Assembly: GCA_040384325.1 (NCBI GenBank)
Contig: JAZKJL010000006.1
Coordinates: 248,001 to 312,000 of the forward strand
Length of the DNA stretch: 64,000 bases
Origin: JACMLX01 sp040384325
GTDB taxonomy: Bacteria > Gemmatimonadota > Gemmatimonadetes > Gemmatimonadales > Gemmatimonadaceae
Reading direction: 5' to 3'
The notes beneath the pieces are model-generated. The model did no database searches. It had not been told where the DNA came from and worked only from the letters and a program-made list of their open reading frames with translations. Made by a program: the position numbers and the translations under genes. Positions within the stretch are counted from its first letter, which is position 1. Every line of letters starts with the position of its first letter. Of this stretch, positions 17,107 through 25,650 are shown piece by piece.

Positions 17107-18009
17107 ATGCCTCTCTCCGTCGCATTCCTGGGACTTGGCGCCATCGGCGCACCGATGGCCGCACACGTGGCGCGCGCCGGCCACGCGCTCACCGTCTGGA
17201 ACCGCACCGCAGCACGGGCCGGTGCCAGCGCGGCTGCCGCCAGCGGCGCGACCGTCGCTGCCTCGGCTGCCGATGCGGTGCGCGACGCCGATATCGTGAT
17301 CACCTGCCTGCCGCAGTCCGCCGACGTGGTCGACCTGCTGGCGGCGGACGACGCGGCGATGCTGCACGCGCTGCGATCCGGGACCCTCGTCGTCGACTGC
17401 ACCTCCGGTGATCCCGACACCAGTCGTCGCATCGCGGCCGACCTGGCCGCGCGCGGCATCGGTTTCATCGACGCGCCCGTGAGCGGCGGCGTGGTCGGCG
17501 CCGAGGCGGGCACGCTGACGGTGATGGTCGGTGGTGACGCCGATGCGCTGGAGCGCGCACGCCCGGTGCTGGAGAGTTTCGCCGGCAAGATCGTGCACTG
17601 CGGTGCGCTGGGTGCCGGGCACGCACTCAAGGCCGTCAACAACGCCCTGCTCGCGCTGCACATCTGGTCCACCGCCGAGGGCCTGGTGGCGGCGATGAAG
17701 GCGGGAGTCGCACCGCAGGTCGCGCTGGATGTGATCAACGCCTCGTCGGGTCGCTCCAACGCCTCGATGAACCTGTTTCCGGACCGGGTGCTGACCGGCG
17801 CCTTCCCTCGCACCTTCCGCCTCGCGTTGCTCGACAAGGACGCCGGCATTGCCGCGTCGCTCGCGCGTTCGCAGAAGGGCTCCGCGCCCACGCTGCAGCT
17901 GGCGGCGGACCTGATGCGCATCGCCCACCTCGAGCTGGGCGACGAGGCGGATCACGTCGAGGCCGTGCGGCTGGTGGAGCGATGGGCCGGGGTCGAGCTC
18001 CGGTCGTGA
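17107..18009 (+). CDS. NAD(P)-dependent beta-hydroxyacid dehydrogenase (3-hydroxyisobutyrate dehydrogenase family)
   Basis: The 300-residue protein has the N-terminal dinucleotide motif GLGAIGAPMA (residues 8-17), the substrate-site signature DAPVSGGVVGAEAGTL (about 123-138) and the catalytic lysine in HALKAVNN (about residue 177). It should oxidise or reduce a small 3-hydroxyacid such as 3-hydroxyisobutyrate, tartronate semialdehyde or succinic semialdehyde; the substrate is not fixed by these motifs. The ATG at 17107 starts the Rossmann strand. The lipoprotein gene follows with a GTGA overlap. Confidence 0.92.
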   Translation: MPLSVAFLGLGAIGAPMAAHVARAGHALTVWNRTAARAGASAAAASGATVAASAADAVRDADIVITCLPQSADVVDLLAADDAAMLHALRSGTLVVDCTSGDPDTSRRIAADLAARGIGFIDAPVSGGVVGAEAGTLTVMVGGDADALERARPVLESFAGKIVHCGALGAGHALKAVNNALLALHIWSTAEGLVAAMKAGVAPQVALDVINASSGRSNASMNLFPDRVLTGAFPRTFRLALLDKDAGIAASLARSQKGSAPTLQLAADLMRIAHLELGDEADHVEAVRLVERWAGVELRS

Positions 18010-19184
18010 CTGTGCGCGCCGCGGCATGGCTGCGCCGGCTGCCGATGCTGCTGGTGCCGATGCTGGCCTGCACGCCCGCGCCGCGTGCCACCGCGCGGCC
18101 GTCGGCCGAGTTCCTCGTCGTGTCCGACGATTCCACCGCCTGGGTGCGCACCGCCGCCGATACCGTGGTCGTGAAGCGGGCGCCGATGCTCCTCGCCACG
18201 CTGGATGCGCGTCTGGTGGAGATCTACGTGGCCGAGGATCCGATCGAATTCGCCGAAGCGACGTTTCTCGTGACGCGCGTGTTCCGCCGCGACCTCGTCA
18301 CCGGAGACAGCACGCAGGTGTTCGCCGACTCCACCGTGCTGCGTGAGGCGCTGGCGTACGTCCGTGCACATCCCGCCGACGAACGGCTGGAGGACGACGA
18401 GCCGCCCTCTCCCAGTGCCCGGTCGCTGGAGGCCAGCATCACGCCGATGGAGGTCGTCGGCAGCACGCTCGGCCTCGAGGTGCACGTCGATCGCACGGTG
18501 GGCGAGCTGGGCACGCACGACACCTACCGCGCCACGGTCGAGATGCGGAACGGTACTCGGCTTCGTCTCGCCGACCTGGTGCCCGCTGCCGATGCCAGCG
18601 CCACAGAACAGGTGGCGCGGCAGCACCTCACCGCCGCCATCCTGCTGGCGGGTCGGCGCGAGGGGTCGGTGGGCAAGGCTGCCAGCCGTGCGCTGGCGGC
18701 CCTGACGTTCGACTCGCTCAGCTTCACCCTCACCCGCGAGGGTGACTCGCTGGCGGCCCGTTTCCTGGCCCACGACGAGCAGGTGATCGACGAGACGCGC
18801 GACTCCCACCGGTTTTCGATCGAGCCGGTCGCGATGCCTGCGCCGGCATGGTGGACCGGTGCACGCGCCACGCTGCCGCGACTGCTCTCCGACTCCAGCT
18901 CACGCATCGACGTCGGTGGCCTGGCGCTCGACGTCGCCTACGACAGCGAGGAGGTGGCGATGATCGCGGCGCGCACCACCGCCGGGCCGCGACCGGTGAC
19001 GCGCATGCGTGGGCCGGTGCGTCGCGTGATCAGTGTCAGCGATTCGGTGATCCAGCCGGCCGGGCAATGGCGCGGCGCGCTGGAGCGCGCTTTCTCGGAG
19101 TCCGGCTATTATTCCGACCAGGTTCGTGCAGCGTCGCTGCGCAGCCGCGCGCGCCCCACCGCAGCCAGGCAGGCGGCACTATGA
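18006..19184 (+). CDS. Lipoprotein of unknown function
   Basis: From the GTG at 18006 the product has 392 residues with a basic N-terminus, a hydrophobic stretch and a lipobox-like PMLAC, so it is probably a lipoprotein. No family motif is recognised. The mature part alternates beta-prone stretches with many Asp/Thr residues. It overlaps the dehydrogenase stop and the DUF2203 start by four bases each, so the three genes are probably coupled in translation. Confidence 0.75.
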   Translation: MTVRAAAWLRRLPMLLVPMLACTPAPRATARPSAEFLVVSDDSTAWVRTAADTVVVKRAPMLLATLDARLVEIYVAEDPIEFAEATFLVTRVFRRDLVTGDSTQVFADSTVLREALAYVRAHPADERLEDDEPPSPSARSLEASITPMEVVGSTLGLEVHVDRTVGELGTHDTYRATVEMRNGTRLRLADLVPAADASATEQVARQHLTAAILLAGRREGSVGKAASRALAALTFDSLSFTLTREGDSLAARFLAHDEQVIDETRDSHRFSIEPVAMPAPAWWTGARATLPRLLSDSSSRIDVGGLALDVAYDSEEVAMIAARTTAGPRPVTRMRGPVRRVISVSDSVIQPAGQWRGALERAFSESGYYSDQVRAASLRSRARPTAARQAAL

Positions 19185-19660
19185 CGATCGGCGGAGATTC
19201 GAGCCCCGGAGCACGTCCGCTTCCGGTGACGTTCGGCCCGCGGGGTGACACCGCGCCGATGACCATGGAGCTGGCCACGCAGATGCTGCCGCTGGTGCGC
19301 CGCATCGTGGCCGACCTGCGGGTGGCGTGGGAGGCGTGGCGTGCGGCGGTGACCCGCTACGACACCGTGCTCGCCGCGCTGGACGCCGACATGGATTCGA
19401 GCCTCGCCCGCAGTGCCCACCGCGACGTGAAGGTGCACGCGGCTGAAGTGGATGCGCTGCGACAGGAATTGGTGCCGCTCGGGGCCACCTGCCGCTCACC
19501 GCGTTCCGGGCGGGTGGAGTGGTTCGCCTTCGTGGACGGCATTCCGGCGCGGCTGCTCTGGCAGCCCGGCGAGGACGCGGTGACTCGCTGGGAAGGTCGC
19601 GAGAGCGGCGTGGTGCTGGACGTGGACGAGGGCGAAGAGGACGATCCGTCCCGGCCCTGA
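19181..19660 (+). CDS. DUF2203 family protein
   Basis: The 159-residue protein contains the DUF2203 pattern: an early helix ATQMLPLVRRIVADLR (about residues 31-46), a long helical middle, and a C-terminal beta part with GRVEWFAFVDGIPARLLWQPGE then RWEGRESG. The family is soluble, widespread and of unknown function. About 26 N-terminal residues (GGDSSPGARPLP...) precede the conserved core. The ATG overlaps the lipoprotein stop (ATGA). Confidence 0.8.
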   Translation: MTIGGDSSPGARPLPVTFGPRGDTAPMTMELATQMLPLVRRIVADLRVAWEAWRAAVTRYDTVLAALDADMDSSLARSAHRDVKVHAAEVDALRQELVPLGATCRSPRSGRVEWFAFVDGIPARLLWQPGEDAVTRWEGRESGVVLDVDEGEEDDPSRP

Positions 19661-19688
19661 CGCGACGCGCAGTGCGTGATCAGGCCGG
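19651..19688. terminator. Possible hairpin between convergent genes
   Basis: CCGGCCCTGA and TCAGGCCGG form a stem with one bulge, enclosing about 19 bases. The arms contain the stop codons of both the DUF2203 gene and the RNase Z gene. There is no T-tract, so this is tentative. Confidence 0.35.
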
Positions 19689-20618
19689 CGTGGCCAGTTC
19701 CGCCTCGTACGGCACCTCGATCTCGAGACCGTCGCGAGCGGCGACGGTCGGCGCGAACACCGATTGGGCCTGTGTCACGAGGTCGCCCGGATCGCGGGAA
19801 TACCGCGCCGAGAAGTGTGTCAGCAGCAAGCGGCGGACGCCGGCATCGCGTGCGACCTGCGCGGCCTCGCGTGCGGTGCTGTGTCCCGTCTCCACCGCCC
19901 GTTCGGCCTCGTCGTCACCAAATGTGGCTTCATGCACCAAAATATCCGCCTGCGCCGCCATCGCCTGGAGCGCGGCCGTCGGACGGGTGTCACCGGAGAT
20001 CACGATCCGGCGTCCGGCACGCGGTTCTCCTACGAGCATCGCGGCATCCACCTGTCGTCCATCGGGCAGCTCGATGGTCTCACCGCGGTGCAGCCGGCCC
20101 CACAACGGACCTTCAGGTACGCCGATGCGGCGGGCGATTTCAGGATTGAATCGACCTAAGCGGATTTTCTCCACCAGCGCGTAGCCGAGCGCGGTCGCGC
20201 CGCGATGATCGGCGGGTATCGCGTGGATGACGTAGTCCTTTCGGTCAATGCAGGCCCCGGCCTCCAACTCGGCAATTTCTACCGGGAATGTGAGGCGCTC
20301 GCCCCCGAACGCGATGCATGCCCGCAACGCCTTGTGTGCACCGGCGGGACCGAACAGCCGCAGTGTTTCGGTGCGACCTTGTAACGCCATGGTCCGGGTC
20401 AGCCCGATCAGGCCCACCAGGTGGTCGATGTGGTAGTGGGTGAAGAAGACGTCGGCCATCGAGAACCCGACGCCGTAGCGCATGATCTGCCGCTGCGTGC
20501 CCTCGCCACAGTCGAACAGCAGGGTCTCCCCTTCGCGCACCAAGGCCACGGAAGTGACGTTCCGCTCGACAGTTGGACGAGCGGCGGAGGTGCCGAGGAA
20601 TCGGAGCGCGAGCGACAT
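19680..20618 (-). CDS. rnz: Ribonuclease Z (tRNA 3'-processing endonuclease)
   Basis: The 312-residue protein is the size of a short-form RNase Z. It has the zinc motif HYHIDH (His61, His63, Asp65, His66), an early LGTSAARPT loop, a GDTRPT segment near residue 210 and a late LLTHFSARY motif. RNase Z cuts tRNA precursors just after the discriminator base. That is needed here because both tRNA genes in this window lack an encoded CCA. Motif order and length are standard. Confidence 0.94.
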   Translation of the reverse strand: MSLALRFLGTSAARPTVERNVTSVALVREGETLLFDCGEGTQRQIMRYGVGFSMADVFFTHYHIDHLVGLIGLTRTMALQGRTETLRLFGPAGAHKALRACIAFGGERLTFPVEIAELEAGACIDRKDYVIHAIPADHRGATALGYALVEKIRLGRFNPEIARRIGVPEGPLWGRLHRGETIELPDGRQVDAAMLVGEPRAGRRIVISGDTRPTAALQAMAAQADILVHEATFGDDEAERAVETGHSTAREAAQVARDAGVRRLLLTHFSARYSRDPGDLVTQAQSVFAPTVAARDGLEIEVPYEAELATPA

Positions 20619-20989
20619 GGGGCGAATATAGCTGCCACATTCTGCCGAGCTCTGCCGTATGAATTCTGGACAGGCGGACCCGGCGGCTGCCGGATCGGTC
20701 AGCCTCGTGGGTTGATATGTCGAGGCAAGCTCGGCCAGCGGCCCGCAACCTGCATAGGATCAGCTCCGTAGGACCTGTGCAGGCGTCGGGGTCGGCGTCT
20801 GGCAGTAGCGCTCAGGGTCGTTCGGAGACGGTGTAACAGCCATCGTCGCCGGGGACAGCAGGGTGGTCGTCCGGAGGTGCACACCGCAGCAACGCCCCGA
20901 CTGGAAGCGGAGGGGGCCTGCCCGGGTTGCACCATCGGCTCCGACCGGACACCAGGGGCGGAACCTTTCACGGGGCAGGAGGACGCTGC
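20619..20989. other. Intergenic region between divergent rnz and KGG genes
   Basis: These 371 bases hold no convincing gene on either strand. Both flanking promoters should lie here. A ribosome binding site GGCAGGAGGA precedes the KGG start codon. I see no clear -35/-10 pair. Confidence 0.6.
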
Positions 20990-21289
20990 ATGGCAGAGAC
21001 GATGGACCGCGGCTCGGCGCCTATGGGCGACGAAAAGCCGCGAAAGAGCACGCGCGGGTTTGCCAGTATGGACCCCAGCCGTCAGAAGGAGATCGCCTCC
21101 AAGGGCGGTCGCGCTGCACACGCCAAGGGTACCGCTCACGAGTGGTCCCGCGACGAGGCACGCAACGCGGGCAAGAAGGGTGGCGAGATCGTCAGTCGCG
21201 ATCGCGCACACATGGCCTCGATCGGCCGTGAAGGTGGTGGCGCACGCAGCCGCAATCGTCGCGGCAACACCGACGAGACGCGTCGATAG
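20990..21289 (+). CDS. KGG-motif stress-induced-type small hydrophilic protein
   Basis: The 99-residue protein is very hydrophilic and contains repeated Lys/Arg-Gly-Gly motifs: GFASMDPSRQKEIASKGG, then SRDEARNAGKKGG, then HMASIGREGG. These match the GsiB-like general stress family known for desiccation and starvation induction. No catalytic residue is expected; a protective, LEA-like role is inferred from the family. The ATG at 20990 has a strong AGGAGG-type site. A good Rho-independent terminator follows, and an insertion sequence sits in its T-tract. Confidence 0.85.
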   Translation: MAETMDRGSAPMGDEKPRKSTRGFASMDPSRQKEIASKGGRAAHAKGTAHEWSRDEARNAGKKGGEIVSRDRAHMASIGREGGGARSRNRRGNTDETRR

Positions 21290-21370
21290 TTCGCTGGCAT
21301 GATCCTCGGCCAGCCCGACGCGCCCAGCACGGCGCCCGGATGACGTCGATGATCGTTCGCACGACAAACG

Positions 21371-21415
21371 CAAAGGGTGCTCCGACTCGGTGACGGAGCG
21401 CCCTTTGTTTTTTTT
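21371..21415 (+). terminator. Rho-independent terminator of the KGG gene, abutting the insertion sequence
   Basis: A 14-bp stem with one G-T pair (CAAAGGGTGCTCCG, 21371-21384, against CGGAGCGCCCTTTG, 21394-21407) is followed directly by eight T residues (21408-21415). The left end of the insertion sequence begins at the next base. Confidence 0.9.
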
Positions 21416-21437
21416 GGCTCTTCCGGGAATTCCGGGA
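21416..21437 (+). repeat. Left terminal inverted repeat of the ISL3 element
   Basis: The end starts GGCTCTTCCGGGAATTCC and pairs with the right end over 22 bases with two mismatches. It contains the inner palindrome CCGGGAATTCCGG. Confidence 0.85.
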
Positions 21438-21494
21438 TTTTGGCGTGACAGCGGCGGTTCGGGGCGACATCGTGCAGGCATCGGAGGCGCGACG

Positions 21495-22781
21495 ATGCCA
21501 GCACCAGACGCGAGCGGCTTGATCGGATTGTTGCAGCAGGTCGGCGGGTGGGAGGGCTTTGAGGTCGCCGGCGTGACATCAGAGGAGACGCCGGCGCCGG
21601 CTGTGCACGGGGTGCCGGCCCCGCGCCTCGTGATTGAGTTGCGGCCCGCCGCCGACCACGTAAAGCGCTGCAGTCAGTGTGGCGCGCCCGTCACACGGGT
21701 GCACGAGACCACGACGCGCCGCGTGCGCGACTTGGCGATCATGGAGTGGGACACCTGGCTGCTGGTACCGCGGGCCCGGGTCGAGTGTCCGCGGTGTGGC
21801 CCGACGGTCGAAGCCGTGCCCTGGCTCGACAAGTATGCCCGCATGACGACGCGGCTGGCCGCGAAGATCGCCGGCCTCGCGCAGGTGCTGCCGCTGAAGC
21901 ATGTGGCTGCGTGGTTTCGCGTCGGCTGGGACACGGTCAAGCAGATCGATCAGCGCGCGCTGCAGCACCGACTCGGGCGCATGGAAGACCACCTCGATGG
22001 GCTGACGCAGCTGGCCGTCGACGAATTCGCCATCGAAAAAGGCCACCGTTACGTCACCATCGTGTTGGACGTGGTATCGAAGCGGGTCGTGTGGCTGGTG
22101 CGGGGACGCGGCGATGACGCGCTCGCCAGTTTCTTCACCGCACTCGGCCCCACCCGGTGTGCGCAAATCACCGCCGTCACGTGCGATCTCTGGGGCCCGT
22201 ATACGACGCAGGTCCAGCGCTCCTGCCCCCAGGCGGCGCTCGTGTACGACGCGTTTCACCTGATCGCGCGCTATGGGCACGAGGTCGTCGACCGCGTCCG
22301 CGTCGACGAGACCAACGCGCTGGCCCAAGCGGCCGGCGCGGGCGCGGTGCGCGAGGCACGACGCGTCATCAAGGGCACCCGCTGGCTCCTGCTGAAGAAT
22401 GCCGCGGGCTTACGGCGCGATGAGCGCGTGCGCCTGCGCGACCTGCTCACGGCCAATCACGCGCTCTTCGTGGTCTACGTCCTGAAGGACGACTTCAAGC
22501 AGCTGTGGCAGTATCGCGCCGAGTACGCCGCGCGGCGCTGGTGGACGCAGTGGCGCCGACGCGCGCGCGCCAGCCGGCTCGCCCCGCTGCAGCGCTTTGT
22601 CACGCTGCTCGACCGGCATCTCCACGGCATCCTCAATCACTGCCGCTACCTGCTCTCCACTGGCGTCCTCGAAGGCTGCAACAACAAGATCAAAGTCCTG
22701 AAGCGCATGGCCTACGGCTACCGCGACGACGCCTATTTTTTCCTCAGAATCCGCGCGGCGTTTCCCGGAATTCCCGGATGA
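21495..22781 (+). CDS. ISL3-family transposase
   Basis: The 428-residue protein has an N-terminal zinc-finger region (CSQCGAP near residue 55 and VECPRCG near 96), a helix-turn-helix-like segment (LKHVAAWFRVGWDTVKQID) and a DDE catalytic core. The likely acidic residues are Asp in LAVDEFAIEKGHRY, Asp in VYDAFHLIARYGHEV and Glu in TGVLEGCNNKIKVLKRMAYGYRD; the last is the typical ISL3 C-terminal signature. GGAGG lies 7 bases before the ATG. The stop codon lies inside the right inverted repeat. No frameshift or stop interrupts it, so it may be active. Confidence 0.93.
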   Translation: MPAPDASGLIGLLQQVGGWEGFEVAGVTSEETPAPAVHGVPAPRLVIELRPAADHVKRCSQCGAPVTRVHETTTRRVRDLAIMEWDTWLLVPRARVECPRCGPTVEAVPWLDKYARMTTRLAAKIAGLAQVLPLKHVAAWFRVGWDTVKQIDQRALQHRLGRMEDHLDGLTQLAVDEFAIEKGHRYVTIVLDVVSKRVVWLVRGRGDDALASFFTALGPTRCAQITAVTCDLWGPYTTQVQRSCPQAALVYDAFHLIARYGHEVVDRVRVDETNALAQAAGAGAVREARRVIKGTRWLLLKNAAGLRRDERVRLRDLLTANHALFVVYVLKDDFKQLWQYRAEYAARRWWTQWRRRARASRLAPLQRFVTLLDRHLHGILNHCRYLLSTGVLEGCNNKIKVLKRMAYGYRDDAYFFLRIRAAFPGIPG

Positions 22782-22784
22782 ACC
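22763..22784 (-). repeat. Right terminal inverted repeat of the ISL3 element
   Basis: Read on the minus strand it begins GGTTCATCCGGGAATTCC and matches the left end at 20 of 22 positions. It includes the transposase stop codon. Confidence 0.85.
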
Positions 22785-22931
22785 GTTTTTTTTGTGCGCC
22801 GCACGAGCGCGCCGTGTGGGCCACCACTGCCTCGCTCGCTACCTTCACGACGACGCTGCCGTTGACACCGGCGCCTGACCACTGCCGACGTTCCGCCGCC
22901 GCCGATTCCTGACCCCTCAGCACCGCGAACG

Positions 22932-23852
22932 ATGATTTCGATCTGTGTCGGCTCCATTCGAAGTGGAACCGTCGGCTTCCTCATCGATTCGATCCGGCGT
23001 CAGCCGTTCGGCGACTGGGAGTTGATCGTCGTGGCGCAAGGGAACGATCAGATCCTGTTGGACGAGATTGAGCAGCGGTCACGCGCGGACGCACGCATCC
23101 GACTGATCCAGTCCCACGAATTCGGGCGTAGCCGCGCGTTGAACGCGGCGATCCGAGTGGCCCAGGGCGACATCCTAGCATTCACGGATGACGACTGCGA
23201 AGTGGCCGACGATTGGCTGAGTCTTCTGGCAAGACGCTTCGCCGAGCGGCCCGACGTTGGCATCATGGCCGGCGACCTGATCCCGAACCCGGCACCCCGA
23301 GCTCGGATCTCGACCTGTCCAGCGGCGCATACCATCGAGCATGTGTACCAGCCGAGTCGCGAGGGCGGCGCGGCGCCACTCGGCTTCTACTGGTGCGGCG
23401 GCAATGTCGCGGCGCGAGCCGACACCATGCGCACCGTCGGACCCTACGATGACTTCCTCGGCGTGGGGTCCGAATACCCGTCATGCGAGGACGTCGACCT
23501 GGCGCTCCGGGCCGAGGAGCTCGACATCACCGTCTGGACATCGCCCGCACTGCGCATCTACCACACCTATGGTCGGCGGCACGGCCTGCAAGCCTTCCTG
23601 CGGCACCATCGGGGTTACGCCCTGGGTCAGGGCGCGCTGCTGGCCAAGCTGCGGATGTGGGGGCATCGACTGGCGGCACCGTGGGGCGCGCCAACGAGTC
23701 GGCTGCAGCTCGTACGGAAGACGGTTCGCGAGCCGAGACAGGTCGTGAACTTCTATTCGCAGCAGTTCCGCGAGCAGGCAGTCCGGTCATGCGCGGCCAA
23801 ATACGAACTCGGTCCGGGACGTCTGCTGCGCCCGCGCGCCGTCGCGTCGTGA
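22932..23852 (+). CDS. Glycosyltransferase family 2
   Basis: The 306-residue protein is a GT-A-fold enzyme. It opens with a VGSIRSGTVGFLIDSI strand-helix, has GRSRALNAAIRVAQGDILAF leading to the metal and nucleotide-sugar motif TDDDCE (about residues 80-85), and CEDVDLALRAEE near residue 187 as the ED acceptor-site motif. It has no signal peptide and no clear TM, so it probably works at the cytoplasmic face on a glycolipid or polysaccharide acceptor. No sugar gene cluster surrounds it, so the product is unknown. It lies just beyond the insertion sequence and is intact. Confidence 0.88.
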   Translation: MISICVGSIRSGTVGFLIDSIRRQPFGDWELIVVAQGNDQILLDEIEQRSRADARIRLIQSHEFGRSRALNAAIRVAQGDILAFTDDDCEVADDWLSLLARRFAERPDVGIMAGDLIPNPAPRARISTCPAAHTIEHVYQPSREGGAAPLGFYWCGGNVAARADTMRTVGPYDDFLGVGSEYPSCEDVDLALRAEELDITVWTSPALRIYHTYGRRHGLQAFLRHHRGYALGQGALLAKLRMWGHRLAAPWGAPTSRLQLVRKTVREPRQVVNFYSQQFREQAVRSCAAKYELGPGRLLRPRAVAS

Positions 23853-23881
23853 GTTGGCGTCACGCCGGCGCCCGTCAACTC
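23851..23881. terminator. Possible hairpin between convergent glycosyltransferase and photolyase genes
   Basis: GAGTTG and CAACTC arms enclose a G+C-rich inner part with GGCG/CGCC pairing. The structure overlaps both stop codons. There is no T-tract, so confidence is low. Confidence 0.35.
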
Positions 23882-25284
23882 CACCGTCGCTGGTAGCCCC
23901 GCGCATCGAACTTCTTGTACGCCAGGTCGATCGACATGTAACGAATGGTTCCCAGGACCGGTCGCCGAGTCCACGGGCGGTCGAACTTCCCCAGGCACCA
24001 CTGGATGCCGCCATAGCTGCTCGGGTCACGGCCATCAAGCCCGTACTTGTTGTTGAGCAGGATCATGATCCGCAGCGCCTCGGCGTAGCTGGCGCTCCAG
24101 AGCACGATGTACTTGCCCCAGTACATCCGCATCACGTTGTGGATAGACCCGGTCGTCCGCAGTTCGCGCTGGGCGGCGTTCCACAGCGGGTGATGGGTTG
24201 CGGCCGCCTCGAAGGCCGCCAGGTCGTAGAGGTGATCGCGGGCATCGCCCGAATGGCGCGCCATGTTTTCACGGACCCAGTTGGGCAGGCCGTCCAGCGT
24301 GCCGAACGCCGGATTCCGCACACAGAAGTTCAGGGCCAGTTCGCGCCAGGTGATCAGTTCATCGAAGAACTTCTCCACTTCCGCGGGCGCCCCGCGTTCG
24401 CGCACCGTGCGCGCCACTTCGGCGGCGCTGATCTGCCCGAAGTGTAGGTACGGTGACAGGCGGCTCGAGCCATCTTCGTCCGCCGGGTCATTCCGCCGCT
24501 CGGCGTACTCCTGCAGCGGACCGCTGCAGAATCGCTCCAGTCGCGCTCGCGCTGCCGTCAGTCCTGGCGGTGTGCTGTCCACCACGCCGACGCCATGGTC
24601 GATCTCGCAGCGGGCGACGGCGGCGCGCACGTCGAGCGTGGCGAGATCCAGCGCGTCCAGTTCCAGGGAGCCGAGGAGCCTGGCCGATACGGTCTTTCGC
24701 GCCGGCTGATCGCGCACCGGCTCCAGGGCGAGATCGCGGAGCTTGGACAGTTTCGGCCGGATGGTGCGGGCCGCGAATTCCTCCTGCTGGAACGCAGCCG
24801 CCGGCACGATGGCGTGTGATTCCACCGCCAGTAGCCGGCATGGCAGTCGCGCCGCCACCCGCCTGGTGCGCTCGGCCACCCCGGCGGTGGGATAATCGTC
24901 GGTCACGACCAGCGCCGCGCGCCGTGCCAGGCGATCCACGACTCGGTTGTCGCCGGCGATGTGTTCGCGCAGGTGGAAGAGGTAGCTGTATCCGAGCGAG
25001 GTTGCCCGGGCTGCCAGCTCCACCGCGTTGCCGACGATCATGGCGTGGGTGCGGGCGTTGGCGTGTTCGTAGTGTGGATTGAGGCCCTGGTAGATCACCA
25101 GCGGCTTGCCCACCCGGTCCGCCTCCAGCGTGGCCTGGCGCAGCGCCCAGTTCTCCTCGAGCCGCTGTGTGCTCTGCATCCAGTACAGCACGTACTCACC
25201 CTCCGGCTGCAGCCGGAGTTCGTTCAGGGTGGTGGTGCGCAGCGCGAGCTGGTCTCGGACGAACTGGGAATCGAGGGAATGCAT
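23875..25284 (-). CDS. Class II CPD photolyase (deoxyribodipyrimidine photo-lyase)
   Basis: From the ATG at 25284 the product has 469 residues. Class II hallmarks are clear: YVLYWMQSTQRLEENWAL at the N-terminus, SRLSPYLHFGQIS, the ITWRELALNFC segment, and the C-terminal LDGRDPSSYGGIQWCLGKFDRPW region that forms the FAD pocket. It repairs cyclobutane pyrimidine dimers using blue light and FADH-. Class II enzymes are typical of plants, animals and some bacteria and are distinct from E. coli PhrB. An in-frame upstream start at 25353 would add 23 residues with no family resemblance. Confidence 0.93.
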   Translation of the reverse strand: MHSLDSQFVRDQLALRTTTLNELRLQPEGEYVLYWMQSTQRLEENWALRQATLEADRVGKPLVIYQGLNPHYEHANARTHAMIVGNAVELAARATSLGYSYLFHLREHIAGDNRVVDRLARRAALVVTDDYPTAGVAERTRRVAARLPCRLLAVESHAIVPAAAFQQEEFAARTIRPKLSKLRDLALEPVRDQPARKTVSARLLGSLELDALDLATLDVRAAVARCEIDHGVGVVDSTPPGLTAARARLERFCSGPLQEYAERRNDPADEDGSSRLSPYLHFGQISAAEVARTVRERGAPAEVEKFFDELITWRELALNFCVRNPAFGTLDGLPNWVRENMARHSGDARDHLYDLAAFEAAATHHPLWNAAQRELRTTGSIHNVMRMYWGKYIVLWSASYAEALRIMILLNNKYGLDGRDPSSYGGIQWCLGKFDRPWTRRPVLGTIRYMSIDLAYKKFDARGYQRRWS

Positions 25285-25454
25285 GGCGGGACGGGGCGTG
25301 GAACAACCAGGAGATCCGGGGTACAGATGATCGAGCTGCAGGCGAGGTTCCACCGTCAGCCGCGGGGTGGTTGACCGAGGGGGGTGGGGTCAGTAGCTTC
25401 AGCTGACTGTGCGAGGCGCCGATACACTCTGGTGTTGACGGTGCCTACAGAGTC

Positions 25455-25527
25455 GGGGCTGTAGCTCAGTTGGTAGAGCGCTGCAATCGCACTGCAGAGG
25501 TCAGGGGTTCGATTCCCCTCAGCTCCA
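25455..25527 (+). tRNA. tRNA-Ala (anticodon CGC)
   Basis: A 73-base cloverleaf has acceptor arms GGGGCTG and CAGCTCC with the G3-U70 alanine identity pair, anticodon stem CTGCA/TGCAG around loop ATCGCAC (anticodon CGC), and a T arm with GGTTCGATTCC. CCA is not encoded. A hairpin terminator follows about 80 bases later. Confidence 0.96.
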
Positions 25528-25607
25528 TGGTGTAATTGACAGAGTTTTGCCCGCCGCTGCTCGGTAGGACGGAGAGTTCCAATGACAGCGTGCGTGGCCC
25601 AGCTGAT

Positions 25608-25640
25608 GGGGCGGTGAGTCCAATGGACTCCCGCCCCTTT
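25608..25640. terminator. Bidirectional hairpin terminator after tRNA-Ala
   Basis: GGGGCGGTGAGTCC pairs with GGACTCCCGCCCC with one bulged base across a 3-base loop, then CTTTC-type sequence. It can end the tRNA-Ala transcript and the facing lipoprotein gene, whose stop codon is at 25651. Confidence 0.75.
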
Positions 25641-25650
25641 CTGTTGTCCG

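Larger units (their letters stand above)
21416..22784 (+). mobile_element. ISL3-family insertion sequence, about 1.37 kb, apparently intact
   Basis: Imperfect 22-bp terminal inverted repeats starting with GG bound a single transposase gene. The left flank is eight T residues (21408-21415). The right flank is G followed by eight T residues (22786-22793). This agrees with an 8-bp target duplication, either poly-T with one extra base at the right end or GTTTTTTT with one T gained on the left. ISL3 elements normally make 8-bp duplications. Intact ends, an unbroken gene and matching flanks suggest a recent insertion. Confidence 0.88.

Noticed and set aside
20955..20990. GGAACC sequence upstream of the KGG gene that resembles an ECF-sigma -35 element.
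   Set aside because: The matching -10 would fall on the ribosome binding site or start codon, leaving no leader.
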